Shown: positions 27,324 to 35,827 of the stretch, one piece after another | Layout: each line of letters opens with the position of its first letter | Numbering within the stretch: position 1 is the first letter of the stretch | Source: Ignavibacteria bacterium | GTDB lineage: Bacteria; Bacteroidota; Ignavibacteria; Kapaibacteriales; Kapaibacteriaceae | NCBI GenBank assembly: GCA_947495975.1 | Contig: CANMBE010000005.1 | Span: 84,873-148,872 of the forward strand | Reading direction: 5' to 3' | Length of the DNA stretch: 64,000 nucleotides | Notes under the pieces: model-generated | The model's database searches: none | Told to the model about the DNA's origin: nothing | What the model saw: the letters and a program-made list of their open reading frames with translations, nothing else | Made by a program: the position numbers and the translations under genes

Positions 27324-27360
27324 CGCCTCTTGTGCAACTGCATAAGAGGCGTTTGTTTTT
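27324..27360 (+). terminator. Intrinsic terminator after tRNA-Thr
   Basis: Arms CGCCTCTT (27324-27331) and AAGAGGCG (27344-27351), a 12-nt loop, then TTTGTTTTT. It ends the tRNA transcript 11 nt after the mature 3' end. Confidence 0.9.
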
Positions 27361-27373
27361 AACTGCATATTGA

Positions 27374-27772
27374 ATGAACTCTAATCTGAAGCATCACGTA
27401 TATAACCTACTCATCGCTGTGTTCATGGTGATGTTGGTAGGGGGCTGTTCGCGACCTGATTACCTTGGGATTCGGCCTAACGAATCGAGTATCATCCTCA
27501 CTGTATCTGAGTCCTTGCTGCTTGAAAATCTTGGTCGAACAATTTCGATTCGAGGTAAGGTTGGCACTGTATGTCAAGACGAAGGTTGCTGGATGACAAT
27601 TACTGATGGAACAGCGGAGTTAAAACTGCGATTTGCTGACAAGACCATTAATGCCCCGATGGACCTACGAGGGCAAGTGTTGGCGCAGGGTGTGATACGA
27701 GAAAACATTGTTGGAAGTGCGCGAGTGTCCGAGATGATGGCTTCTGGATTGATCTTTCTCCAGGATTATTGA
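27374..27772 (+). CDS. DUF4920-type lipoprotein
   Basis: 132 aa. N-terminal lipoprotein signal with lipobox VGGC (Cys at about 25). The remainder looks like an OB-fold: SIRGKVGTVCQDEGCWMTITDGTAELKLRFADKTINAPMDLRGQVLAQGVI. The GKVxxVCQxxGCWM block is the hallmark of DUF4920, whose function is unknown; the two cysteines (VCQDEGCW) could bind metal or haem-related ligands. It sits just before the cytochrome c maturation genes on the same strand, separated by 135 nt, so a redox or maturation role is conceivable but unproven. Confidence 0.75.
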   Translation: MNSNLKHHVYNLLIAVFMVMLVGGCSRPDYLGIRPNESSIILTVSESLLLENLGRTISIRGKVGTVCQDEGCWMTITDGTAELKLRFADKTINAPMDLRGQVLAQGVIRENIVGSARVSEMMASGLIFLQDY

Positions 27773-27893
27773 TGGTCACTGCAACCAACACAAGCAGTGG
27801 TTGTAGATTGCGCCCCAAGGGGAGAGCATGATTCGCATTCCAGACCACCCAGCATTACGCTGAACCTTACGAAGAGGCATACAGCGTAATTCG

Positions 27894-27901
27894 TAACTTT
27901 G
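27894..27901 (+). promoter_or_regulatory. TAACTTTG minus-7 box before ccmC
   Basis: Exact TAnnTTTG match ending 6 nt before the ATG at 27908, so the transcript start would fall at or just before the start codon. No clear minus-33 TTG is seen at the usual distance. Confidence 0.4.
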
Positions 27902-27907
27902 TGGTCT

Positions 27908-28975
27908 ATGAAGTATGCACTCATGCTTGGCGGTACACTCTTAGGAGTTGTACTTGGTTTCTTCCCCCTTCCGTTCGGACGCCCAAAACCACAATGGTGG
28001 CGCGTTTTGACTATCGTTTGTGTTGCTGCGACTATAATCCTTGGCATCTTGCCTCCAATTGGTGGAAGCGTAACAGATGCAGTGATTCAAGGCCGCGCTG
28101 ACAATACACGAGCCGTGCCTATTTATGTAAAAGCTCATCCTTCAAAAGCCACGCCGCTCGATAATGGCTCGGTTCTCATCCCAGCTACGGACGCACGTGC
28201 CTCGCATGTAAACATCTTGCTTAGAGTGTTGCCGGGACAAGCCAGCGAAATGCTGGCCGCAGGTGATGGTACGGCAATCATTGTGAATGTCCGCCGAGCC
28301 GAGTCAGATATTGTTTTCCAGTGCGACAACGTGGTTGCGGTAGAACCATTGATAACACTGCCCTATATCATTGGCCTCGAAGAACGTGCACGAATCATTT
28401 TCTTCCACGTTCCTATGTCATGGGTTGCAGTTATCGCGTACTTAGTTGCAATGATCTATGCGATTCGATTTATGCGCTCGCGGGATTTGGCTCATGATGA
28501 TGTATCGATGGCTGCTGCGAGCGTTGGGACGCTGTACGCATTGCTGGCTACTGCCACTGGAGCTGTGTGGGCAAAATTTAATTGGGGATCATTTTGGAAT
28601 TGGGACCCGCGCGAAACGTCGATCTTCATTCTATTGTTGGTGTATGCAGCATACTTCTTGTTGCGCAGCGCTATTGATGATCCTGATCGCCGAGCACGCC
28701 TAAGTGCTGCTTATTCTATTGTAGCATTTGCTACAGTTCCGTTCTTGATTTTCATTTTGCCGCGACTCATGCCTGGACTTCACCCTGGTAGCTCTGATGA
28801 CACAAATATTGGACCGCTGCTAAGTCCGAGATCTGACGCTATCAACCCTACAAAGCAACTTGTGTTTGGCCTTTCGCTTTTCTCATTCACAATGGTCTTC
28901 TTTTGGCTTATGAATATGCGAGTTCGGCTTGCGCGAATTTTGCGTGCTACGCACACTCTCGGAGAACATTCATGA
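27908..28975 (+). CDS. ccmC: Cytochrome c maturation protein CcmC-like, with N-terminal periplasmic insert
   Basis: 355 aa, about 100 longer than typical CcmC (about 240). The core begins near residue 150: IIFFHVPMSWVAVIAYLVAMIYA (conserved His in a TM start), then the tryptophan-rich haem motif WGSFWNWDPRETS (about 226-238), followed by more TMs and a second His-containing loop PGLHPGSSD. Two TMs precede the core, and between them and it lies an extra segment of about 100 residues (about 50-150) that is probably periplasmic. CcmC loads haem on CcmE. The start is the ATG at 27908; the in-frame TTG at 27899 is part of the promoter-like box. ccmD overlaps by 4 nt. Confidence 0.85.
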   Translation: MKYALMLGGTLLGVVLGFFPLPFGRPKPQWWRVLTIVCVAATIILGILPPIGGSVTDAVIQGRADNTRAVPIYVKAHPSKATPLDNGSVLIPATDARASHVNILLRVLPGQASEMLAAGDGTAIIVNVRRAESDIVFQCDNVVAVEPLITLPYIIGLEERARIIFFHVPMSWVAVIAYLVAMIYAIRFMRSRDLAHDDVSMAAASVGTLYALLATATGAVWAKFNWGSFWNWDPRETSIFILLLVYAAYFLLRSAIDDPDRRARLSAAYSIVAFATVPFLIFILPRLMPGLHPGSSDDTNIGPLLSPRSDAINPTKQLVFGLSLFSFTMVFFWLMNMRVRLARILRATHTLGEHS

Positions 28976-29106
28976 TTGAGTTTATGACTCAGAATGCCAC
29001 TTATGTGGTTTTGGCAATTACGCTCATTCTATGGGCTGGCATATCGATGTACATCCAGCGAATTGACTTTCGTTTGCGGGATCTAGAACAGAACAAAAAA
29101 CGTTGA
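28972..29106 (+). CDS. CcmD-like small membrane protein
   Basis: 44 aa: MIEFMTQNATYVVLAITLILWAGISMYIQRIDFRLRDLEQ, one TM followed by a charged amphipathic tail. This is the CcmD-family layout (TM, then Y/L-x2-L/I-D-x-R-L-x2-L-E). CcmD stabilises the CcmC-haem-CcmE complex. The start codon overlaps the ccmC stop (ATGA), and ccmE follows 7 nt later; the position between C and E supports the assignment more than sequence does. Confidence 0.75.
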   Translation: MIEFMTQNATYVVLAITLILWAGISMYIQRIDFRLRDLEQNKKR

Positions 29107-29113
29107 GGATATC

Positions 29114-29536
29114 ATGACAAACGAAATCACAACACAACCAAGACCTTTTCCTTGGAAATATGCAATTGCGGGCGTAGCTATCGCTGTGCTTGCGTTCGTT
29201 GGGTATACGGCCTTTGATAGCAGCTCTGTTGAATACACCAATGTTGCTCGTGCAGAGCAACTAGGCAAGACGGTGCAGATTGTTGGCACGTGGGTTAAGG
29301 AAGAGGGTTTGAGCTATGACGCACCCTCAAACGTATTTCGCTTTTCTATGAAAGATGAACAAGGAAAAATCATCCCGGTAGAACTTGCAGGCGCAAAACC
29401 AAACAATTTTGAGATCGCTGTGAGTGTTGTGGCGAAAGGGCGAGTGGAAAACGGAATTTTTAAAGCATCGAACGTGTTAACAAAGTGTCCTTCAAAGTAT
29501 GAAGGTCAGCCTGCAGAAGCTATGCCCCGATCATAA
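29114..29536 (+). CDS. ccmE: Haem chaperone CcmE, CxxxY variant
   Basis: 140 aa. N-terminal TM (about 15-34), then an OB-fold with YTNVARAEQLGKTVQIVGTWVKE and FRFSMKDEQGKIIPVEL. The haem-attachment site, HxxxY in Escherichia coli CcmE, is C125-P-S-K-Y129 here (VLTKCPSKYEG), a CxxxY variant known from some Desulfovibrio and archaeal CcmE proteins. It accepts haem from CcmC and delivers it to CcmF in the periplasm. Confidence 0.88.
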   Translation: MTNEITTQPRPFPWKYAIAGVAIAVLAFVGYTAFDSSSVEYTNVARAEQLGKTVQIVGTWVKEEGLSYDAPSNVFRFSMKDEQGKIIPVELAGAKPNNFEIAVSVVAKGRVENGIFKASNVLTKCPSKYEGQPAEAMPRS

Positions 29537-29539
29537 GCC

Positions 29540-29893
29540 ATGCTAAAAAAAGCAATCATCATTACAGCACTCATCGCAATTCCACTCACGATATGGATTG
29601 CGTCTACGTATGGTAAGCTCAAAGAGGTGTCATACAAGGAAGCGCAAAACACGGAAACGAAATCTGAGAGCGATCAGGCACCGAAGGTGATAGTTGTAAG
29701 CACCATCATTGATGCCTCGCAAGCACCTTCGAAGATTGCATGTATTGACGCCACGGGAGCTCCCTTTAGCGCTCAGTATACAGGGATATCGCCTGAGAGC
29801 CCATTCTCGGCTGGACAGACGGTCCGCTTTGTTGGGCACGTTCACGGCGGAGAAGCCCCCTACTTTCACGCTACTCAGGTATATGCACCATGA
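29540..29893 (+). CDS. Membrane-anchored small protein, probable extra Ccm factor
   Basis: 117 aa, not recognised as a named family. One N-terminal TM (about 4-22) and a periplasmic domain of about 70 residues: VIVVSTIIDASQAPSKIACIDATGAPFSAQYTGISPESPFSAGQTVRFVGHVHGGEAPYFHATQVYAP. The last strand pattern (V-x-F-V-G-x-V-x-G...F-x-A-x-Q-V) resembles OB-fold proteins such as CcmE, and the histidines (HVH, FHA) could touch haem. It sits between ccmE and ccmF (4-nt gap, then a 4-nt overlap with ccmF), so it is probably part of the same complex. No CcmE-like attachment tyrosine motif is seen. Confidence 0.6.
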   Translation: MLKKAIIITALIAIPLTIWIASTYGKLKEVSYKEAQNTETKSESDQAPKVIVVSTIIDASQAPSKIACIDATGAPFSAQYTGISPESPFSAGQTVRFVGHVHGGEAPYFHATQVYAP

Positions 29894-32277
29894 TAGGTCA
29901 GATCCTTATCCATGCGCTGTTTGGAGCGGCTGTGACTGCAACGCTGCTGTACGGCCTCGCACTGCGCCATCCGGGTAACACGTGGTACACGCGCGTTGCA
30001 AGAACGCTCTTTACATTACTTGCTCTTGGCCTTGTAGCGAGCGCTTCGATGCTTGTTGTGAACATCATTCAGCACAGGTTTGAATACACGTACGTGTGGA
30101 GTTATTCCTCGAGAGAACTCCCGCTGCACTTGCTTGTGGCATGTTTCTATTCCGGACAAGAGGGAAGTTTCTTGTTGTGGACGATGCTTGTGGCACTCAT
30201 TGGCGTGTTCTTAACACCGTATGCTCGGCGTCATAATTATGAAGAGCCCGTGATGATGTTCTATGGTCTCATATTGAGCTTCTTGACGCTGCTTCTCATT
30301 GTTAAAAATCCGTTCGCGTTTTATTACGAGACATTTGCCGCTGATGGAATTACCCTCGCTGATGTTCCTCTAAATGGTCGGGGACTAAATCCTCTTCTGC
30401 ACAATGCCTGGATCACAATTCATCCGCCAATCCTCTTCACTGGTTTTGCTGCGATGTCTGTGAGTTTCGCATTTGCTATGGCAGGACTTGTTCGTCGTGA
30501 CTATCATCGATGGATATCCATTGCTTTGCCTTGGACGCTTTTTGCAACAGCAGTGCTGGGCTTTGGAATCATGTTAGGGGGATTCTGGGCATACGAAACA
30601 CTTGGTTGGGGCGGATTCTGGGGCTGGGATCCTGTTGAGAATTCATCCCTCATTCCATGGCTTGTGACTGTTGCTCTTGTTCATGCAATGCTTGTGCAAA
30701 AACGCACGCATGGTCTTGTAAAGACCAATATGATTCTTGCAGTTACAACGTTTGTAATGGTCCTGTACTCCACATTCTTAACACGTAGTGGAGTGCTCGG
30801 AGATACGTCTGTGCACTCGTTTGTTGACCCTGGTAAATTTGCGTTTTGGATTTTGCTGCTCTTTATGCTGACGTTTACGAGCATTGGCGTAATAATGGTC
30901 CTTGTGCGCAGAAAAGACATGAACATCAATCGTGAGGAATTCTCACCAAGTACACGTGAGTTCATGCTGTCCATTGGGTCAGCGCTTATTATGGCAAGTG
31001 CAATCTTTGTAACCATTGGAACTTCATGGCCAGTGATCATGGAAGTGATCGGCCAGCCCAAAGTAGCCGTTGCTACAGACTTCTATAATAAGATCCACCT
31101 TGTACTCGTTCCGGCAGTGCTCATTGTGAACGCTCTTGCTCTATTGATGCAATGGCGCAGCACACCAAAACATCTTTTGATGCGCCGCACACTTGAAGCG
31201 GCAATCGGTGCAGGTGTATTCACTGGAGTAATGGCTGTTTTTGGCGTGAGAGATATTGGTCCACTCATTCTGAGTTTTAGCGCATGGTTCTCGCTTATTG
31301 TTAACCTTCGTGTTGGGTGGAGCATGGTCACGAAGTCCGCCACGATGGCAGGCGCCTACGTGTCACACACGGGCATTGCCTTGCTCATCTTTGGCGTCAT
31401 CACTACTTCGTCCTATACCGAATCTCATCATGCTGTGCTTATTCATGGTGTTCCAACCAAGGTTGGAGAATACACTCTTACATATCTGGGCAAGGAACAA
31501 ATTGAGAAACACTTTGTTGACCGAGAAAAACTACGGTACGATGTTCGGATTGAGAAGGATGGCGAGTCCAGAGTAGTTGCACCCGTGCTGTATTGGAGTG
31601 ATTTCAACCAACGTCAATCTGCATTCCTTGAGCCAGGCATTCGCTGGGGCGTAATGAATGATCTCTACGTTTCGCCAAAGGCAACAGAAAATGAAGATCT
31701 CTTTTTGCGCACGAAGATTCAGAAGAGTGCTACGATAGCGTCGCCCCTTGACTCATCGATGTCTATCACGCTTGACCGATTTACGATGCCTATGGAAGAG
31801 GGAGCAGCTGCTGACGGACGTATGCAGATGGCGGCTATGTTGACCATTCAACATGGCGGTGCATCGCACGAAGTAAAGGCGCTCACGCGCATTGGGACGG
31901 GGTCTGCAGGACCAACATTTGATCCAGAGTGGGTAACGATTCCTGGTACAACAACATCTGTTGGACTCTCGGAGATCGTACGCAACAATGAAGATCCATC
32001 AAAGTCGAGCGGTGAACTTGTCTTTAAGGATATCACCAAACCAATGCCTATTCCACGAGAAATATTTACAGTTGAATTTTCTGTAAAGCCATTTATCTCA
32101 CTCGTGTGGATTGGTGTGATCACGATGGTTGCCGGATTTGGCTTCTCCATCGTGAGATACACGAGACTGCTCAAACAGCAGAGTCCGCTCGCTCAGGGTA
32201 AGCGACCGCCAAGCTCCGACGTGAAGCCCGAGATTCTCCAGGTGCAGCCCACCGATGCAAACTCGAATCAAACGTAG
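29890..32277 (+). CDS. ccmF: Cytochrome c haem lyase CcmF
   Basis: 795 aa with many TMs. Conserved blocks: YSSRELPLHLLVACFYSGQEGSFLLW, GRGLNPLLHNAWITIHPPILFTGF, and the WWD haem motif WGGFWGWDPVENSSLIPWL at about 240-258. A periplasmic domain follows around residues 515-740 and a last TM (LVWIGVITMVAGFGFSIVRYTRL) ends the core; a tail of about 40 residues follows. CcmF joins haem to apocytochrome c. The start overlaps the previous gene by 4 nt. ccmA, ccmB, ccmG and ccmH are not adjacent. Its last 180 nt overlap the convergent RluE-type gene. Confidence 0.95.
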   Translation: MIGQILIHALFGAAVTATLLYGLALRHPGNTWYTRVARTLFTLLALGLVASASMLVVNIIQHRFEYTYVWSYSSRELPLHLLVACFYSGQEGSFLLWTMLVALIGVFLTPYARRHNYEEPVMMFYGLILSFLTLLLIVKNPFAFYYETFAADGITLADVPLNGRGLNPLLHNAWITIHPPILFTGFAAMSVSFAFAMAGLVRRDYHRWISIALPWTLFATAVLGFGIMLGGFWAYETLGWGGFWGWDPVENSSLIPWLVTVALVHAMLVQKRTHGLVKTNMILAVTTFVMVLYSTFLTRSGVLGDTSVHSFVDPGKFAFWILLLFMLTFTSIGVIMVLVRRKDMNINREEFSPSTREFMLSIGSALIMASAIFVTIGTSWPVIMEVIGQPKVAVATDFYNKIHLVLVPAVLIVNALALLMQWRSTPKHLLMRRTLEAAIGAGVFTGVMAVFGVRDIGPLILSFSAWFSLIVNLRVGWSMVTKSATMAGAYVSHTGIALLIFGVITTSSYTESHHAVLIHGVPTKVGEYTLTYLGKEQIEKHFVDREKLRYDVRIEKDGESRVVAPVLYWSDFNQRQSAFLEPGIRWGVMNDLYVSPKATENEDLFLRTKIQKSATIASPLDSSMSITLDRFTMPMEEGAAADGRMQMAAMLTIQHGGASHEVKALTRIGTGSAGPTFDPEWVTIPGTTTSVGLSEIVRNNEDPSKSSGELVFKDITKPMPIPREIFTVEFSVKPFISLVWIGVITMVAGFGFSIVRYTRLLKQQSPLAQGKRPPSSDVKPEILQVQPTDANSNQT

Positions 32278-32739
32278 TGCAGGAAACCCTACTGAAGCGG
32301 TCATGCGCCGCACTTGTCTATTCTTTCCTTCTGTAAGGGTTATAGATATCCATGTTGTGGGAATGGATTTGCGCAGTCGAATTGGCGGTGTTCGCTCGGC
32401 AATTGCTGGCTGCGGATCTAAGAGCACTGCGGTACACGGTAGAGTAAAATGTCCCTTGATCATCACCCCTGATTGCAGGTTGTTCATGGCTTGTTGCGTT
32501 GGCGCTCCATCTACCTGCACCCAATACATTCGTGCGTGACCCGCATCGGGATCTAACAAACTTGTTGGGAGCCCCTTTTCATTGCTAAGCAGCAATAGGC
32601 CCTCGCTATCGGCATCAAGTCTGCCAACGGCATAGACGTCTGGTGGGAAGCCTTCTTGGGCTAGTGTTTGGTACTCGCTTCCAGGTTCAGGCGTGAACTG
32701 CGAAAGCATACCGTACGGTTTATTGAAAACTATGATCAT
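32098..32739 (-). CDS. RluE-type 23S rRNA pseudouridine synthase
   Basis: 213 aa from the ATG at 32739. MIIVFNKPYGMLSQF at the N-terminus, catalytic Asp42 in YAVGRLDADSEGLLLLSN, TEGKNRQVRRMTASVGFPALRLIRVCIGG and the closing LGLHVGAWRSLTLSE match the RluE/RsuA family (no S4 domain, as in RluE). It modifies a uridine in rRNA. The final roughly 60 codons lie antisense to the ccmF tail. The start overlaps the stop of the IgGFc-binding-like gene as ATGA, so it is the last cistron of the surface operon. A frame extending to 32790 is possible but adds unconserved residues. Confidence 0.9.
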   Translation of the reverse strand: MIIVFNKPYGMLSQFTPEPGSEYQTLAQEGFPPDVYAVGRLDADSEGLLLLSNEKGLPTSLLDPDAGHARMYWVQVDGAPTQQAMNNLQSGVMIKGHFTLPCTAVLLDPQPAIAERTPPIRLRKSIPTTWISITLTEGKNRQVRRMTASVGFPALRLIRVCIGGLHLENLGLHVGAWRSLTLSERTLLFEQSRVSHDGEAKSGNHRDHTNPHE

Positions 32740-34724
32740 TTGTGGAAATAAACTCCCCGTGGAAGCCCATCTAGCGTAGTGCCTACGCACTTGCCAAGGA
32801 TGTCATAGTAGAGTCGTTGTCTTGCAGTACGTGATTGTGAAGGGTCAAAGAGGCGCAGTTGTGGATCAAGGCAGACATCTAGCGTAATAACTTTTCCTTG
32901 AACGATCGTCGTCTTGATGTTTACCGTGTCAGAAGCACCAGTCTGCCATAAGATATTGCTGAGTGTTGACGTTGTTACTGTGTCATGGCCAAGTGCATGA
33001 CGTCCAGGAACAACACATACAGTATCGCCAACATCAAGAGAGTCAAATGCAAAAGTAAAAGGGACTGCTCCTTGAAGCGTAGATGGATCAGCAATGAGAG
33101 CAACGTTTGGGATATAGGTAGTGAGGTCCATGTTTACTGTGCCCGATAAAACAGCAGCACCTGAAAGCCGTAGGTCAACAACATTGTTGATGCTGTCCAC
33201 TATTGCAACGATCGTATCAACATCTCCTGCTCTACCAGCAACGTTAAGAACCTTAAGTGTTACCGATGGAATGTATAATCTTTCAAACGCCATGCCGCCG
33301 GTATATCCATAGGATTCAGCTGGACCATAGCCGTAAATTATAATGCCGAATGTGCTATCGCATGTTAGTGCATGTGGGCCTGCTGAAACATCGAGGTGCA
33401 CGTAGCCATGGGTAGTTCCTGCAATGGCTGTTAATGCAGGTGTAGGTGCACCATCGATGAGCAATGTTGATGCGCCCGCCAAAGGCAACACACAGGTGAT
33501 TTGGTGCTGTGTGTAAAATGGAGTACCTGTAACGATGGGTTCAATGTTTACAACGCGATACGAAGACAAAAACTGTTCTATCGGAGGCATGACGATGAGG
33601 GAGGGATCGCCTGATTTATTGACGCCACCGCTGCCCCTGTTGGCGGATCTGTCAATGATGGTTGCCAGGACAGGCTTCGAAGAGACGATATCACGTGCAA
33701 TACCTAGCGCTAGATCTCGAAACTTGCCTGCATCTATTCTAAAGGGGGCTTGACCATTTACCTGAACAAGAGTGCTATCCTCAGCAGCCAATATCCTGCA
33801 CACCGTTACATCGGTTGTGCCAGCAGAAAAGAAATCATTGGATCGGCGCAACGGAGGAACAATGATTCTCTTCCCCCACGTATCAATACTTGGAATTTGC
33901 TCAACTAAGCAGTCACGCGAAGCAATCTCGCTTAGTATTGGAACCTGAGCTCGAAGATGAGAAGAGATGAGACAGATTGGCTTCGTAGAGACAACTCTGC
34001 TCCCCGTAAGATCGTCGTTCTGTCTTGTTTCTGTTACCCGAGCCTGTAGGAGATATGATTGTCCTTGATTGAGCGTTACCGTTCTTCGAGAGCCGGAAGC
34101 AACTGCCGAAAGATTCTCGCTTAGATCAATGGTTATGTCTGTGCCGTCTTCTGTAGCCACGAGAACAAATTGACTCGGATATGCCTCGCTAAACGAGGTT
34201 CTAATGACAGTTCCAAACAATCTGGTTGTATCAGCAACTGCCGTAGATGCATACGTGGAGACACGATACGACGTACCTAGTGCGTCAGTTGGTAGGACAA
34301 GCCAAGCGTCGCTCGTATTCACATCACGCATCACGGCGTACACAGATACATCTTCGGATGTGGTGATATGAATGCTCATTGGCATCACTCGTTCGCAATC
34401 ATTGGTTGCACCATTGGGGCTGGTTACACCAACGAGCTCGTATGGAGTAGCATTGTATCGAAACTCCCACACTACAGCTCCCGGAACGCGAACACTTCGT
34501 GAATCCAGTGTTCCATTGCGAGCGCGAGCGTCAATGCGGACGTCGGTAACACCATCGCAATTGATCATTAGAGATACAATCGCCGCCGAAGACCCACCGT
34601 TGTGATCATTTGGGGGGATGGCCAGCCAAAAATCTTTTCCTCTACTATCTCGCACTCCTTGACTGTGTGCGTCTACCAGAGACGCACATAGTAGCGCGAC
34701 AATAAAAATCAGCCTTGTTGCCAT
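32736..34724 (-). CDS. IgGFc-binding-like surface protein with T9SS-like tail
   Basis: About 662 aa. Signal peptide about 1-22 (ALLCASLVDAHSQG). The body begins SRGKDFWLAIPPN and carries segments typical of the IgGFc-binding N-terminal family: RIIVPPLRRSNDF, GDPSLIVMPPIEQFLSSYRVVN, HALTCDSTFGIIIYGYGPAESYGYTGG. The C-terminus, RLYYDILGKCVGTTLDGLPRGVYFHK, is a short T9SS sorting-like tail, so export to the surface is likely. Proteins of this type are thought to be adhesive. The start at 34724 overlaps the GT4 end by 16 nt; an ATG at 34745 is also in frame. Confidence 0.75.
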   Translation of the reverse strand: MATRLIFIVALLCASLVDAHSQGVRDSRGKDFWLAIPPNDHNGGSSAAIVSLMINCDGVTDVRIDARARNGTLDSRSVRVPGAVVWEFRYNATPYELVGVTSPNGATNDCERVMPMSIHITTSEDVSVYAVMRDVNTSDAWLVLPTDALGTSYRVSTYASTAVADTTRLFGTVIRTSFSEAYPSQFVLVATEDGTDITIDLSENLSAVASGSRRTVTLNQGQSYLLQARVTETRQNDDLTGSRVVSTKPICLISSHLRAQVPILSEIASRDCLVEQIPSIDTWGKRIIVPPLRRSNDFFSAGTTDVTVCRILAAEDSTLVQVNGQAPFRIDAGKFRDLALGIARDIVSSKPVLATIIDRSANRGSGGVNKSGDPSLIVMPPIEQFLSSYRVVNIEPIVTGTPFYTQHQITCVLPLAGASTLLIDGAPTPALTAIAGTTHGYVHLDVSAGPHALTCDSTFGIIIYGYGPAESYGYTGGMAFERLYIPSVTLKVLNVAGRAGDVDTIVAIVDSINNVVDLRLSGAAVLSGTVNMDLTTYIPNVALIADPSTLQGAVPFTFAFDSLDVGDTVCVVPGRHALGHDTVTTSTLSNILWQTGASDTVNIKTTIVQGKVITLDVCLDPQLRLFDPSQSRTARQRLYYDILGKCVGTTLDGLPRGVYFHK

Positions 34725-35827
34725 GTAGAGATTGTCTGTTCGCACAATTCAAGCATCTGCTCTGCACTTCTGTCCCACGTAAACGAAGAGGCCCAATGGA
34801 CAGCCCCCTCACTTAACATATCTCGCAGATTAGTATCCGTTAATATTCGAGTGATGCTGCCTGCAAGATGCTCAATGTTTCCGTATGGATACAGAAGCCC
34901 AGAAACACCATTACTTACCGAATCTCGCAGTCCAGGTACGTCTGCGCTCAGCACTGGTGTACCACAAGCGTTGGCCTCCATGTTGGTAATTCCCCAGCCC
35001 TCTTTAACCGATGGGTTTACCGCAACATGTGCCTTGCTGAGGAGCTCTATTTTTTCTGGTCCGGATACCCAACCTCGGAAAGAAACCACATCTTTAAGTC
35101 CCATCTCTTGTACGAGTGCTTCTAAATGGGGCAGATCATCACCACGGCCGATAATCTGAAGCTGTGCCGTAGGTACGTCTTTGTGCACAAGCGTAAATGC
35201 CTTGATTACGTGGTCAACGGACTTGTACCGTTTTAGTCGTCCAAAGTATACAGCCGTTGGTCGTTCAGCTTTTGCACCAACATGCATTGGAAATTCTGTT
35301 GGTTCAATTCCATTGTGAATCACATGTAAATGGGAGGGGGCTAATCCTAACTCGGTACACTCCTGCTTTGTGCTATCAGAGACAACAGAGATTGGAGTGT
35401 TTCGATAGACACGTGGTATGCGTCGCTCAAAGAACGACACGTATGTTCCAGCGATCAATCCAGCCTCTGAGAAAATACTTCCACCAAAAAGATGGTGGAT
35501 GATTCCCAAGATTGGACGCTTGATAAAGAGCGGCGACATAAACGGAAGCTTATTGATATCGTCGATAACAATATCTGGTTTAAGCCCCTTACCCTCCGAA
35601 TGCCACCACAACGGAACCGTATAGTTAAATGTAGAACGACGTCCTCTTCGGATCACGTGGATTCCGTCGAGAACTTCAGATTCAGCAGCCCCTTCAAACC
35701 CGCAAGAAAGCAGACTTACTGAATGCCCCATGCGTGCAATTCGTCCAAAAATCTCATGCAGGTGCGTTTCTGCACCACCGGCTTCTGGATGCTTTCTGTC
35801 TTGCCAATTAAGAATGAGCAGACGCAT
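34709..35827 (-). CDS. GT4-family glycosyltransferase
   Basis: 372 aa. MRLLILNWQDRKHPEAGGAETHLHEIFGRIARMGHSVSLLS is the GT4 N-terminus; VYFGRLKRYKSVDHVIKAFTLVHKD and VNPSVKEGWGITNMEANACGTPVLSADVPGLRDSV, containing the E-x7-E type pair, form the donor side. It starts on the stop of the OmpA-family gene (TAATG overlap) and overlaps the next gene by 16 nt, so it belongs to the surface-protein operon. It could glycosylate the co-encoded surface proteins or a glycan next to them; this is inference. Confidence 0.85.
   Translation of the reverse strand: MRLLILNWQDRKHPEAGGAETHLHEIFGRIARMGHSVSLLSCGFEGAAESEVLDGIHVIRRGRRSTFNYTVPLWWHSEGKGLKPDIVIDDINKLPFMSPLFIKRPILGIIHHLFGGSIFSEAGLIAGTYVSFFERRIPRVYRNTPISVVSDSTKQECTELGLAPSHLHVIHNGIEPTEFPMHVGAKAERPTAVYFGRLKRYKSVDHVIKAFTLVHKDVPTAQLQIIGRGDDLPHLEALVQEMGLKDVVSFRGWVSGPEKIELLSKAHVAVNPSVKEGWGITNMEANACGTPVLSADVPGLRDSVSNGVSGLLYPYGNIEHLAGSITRILTDTNLRDMLSEGAVHWASSFTWDRSAEQMLELCEQTISTWQQG

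Noticed and set aside
27899..27907. In-frame TTG start three codons before the ccmC ATG.
   Set aside because: It is the end of the TAACTTTG box; the ATG at 27908 is a better start.
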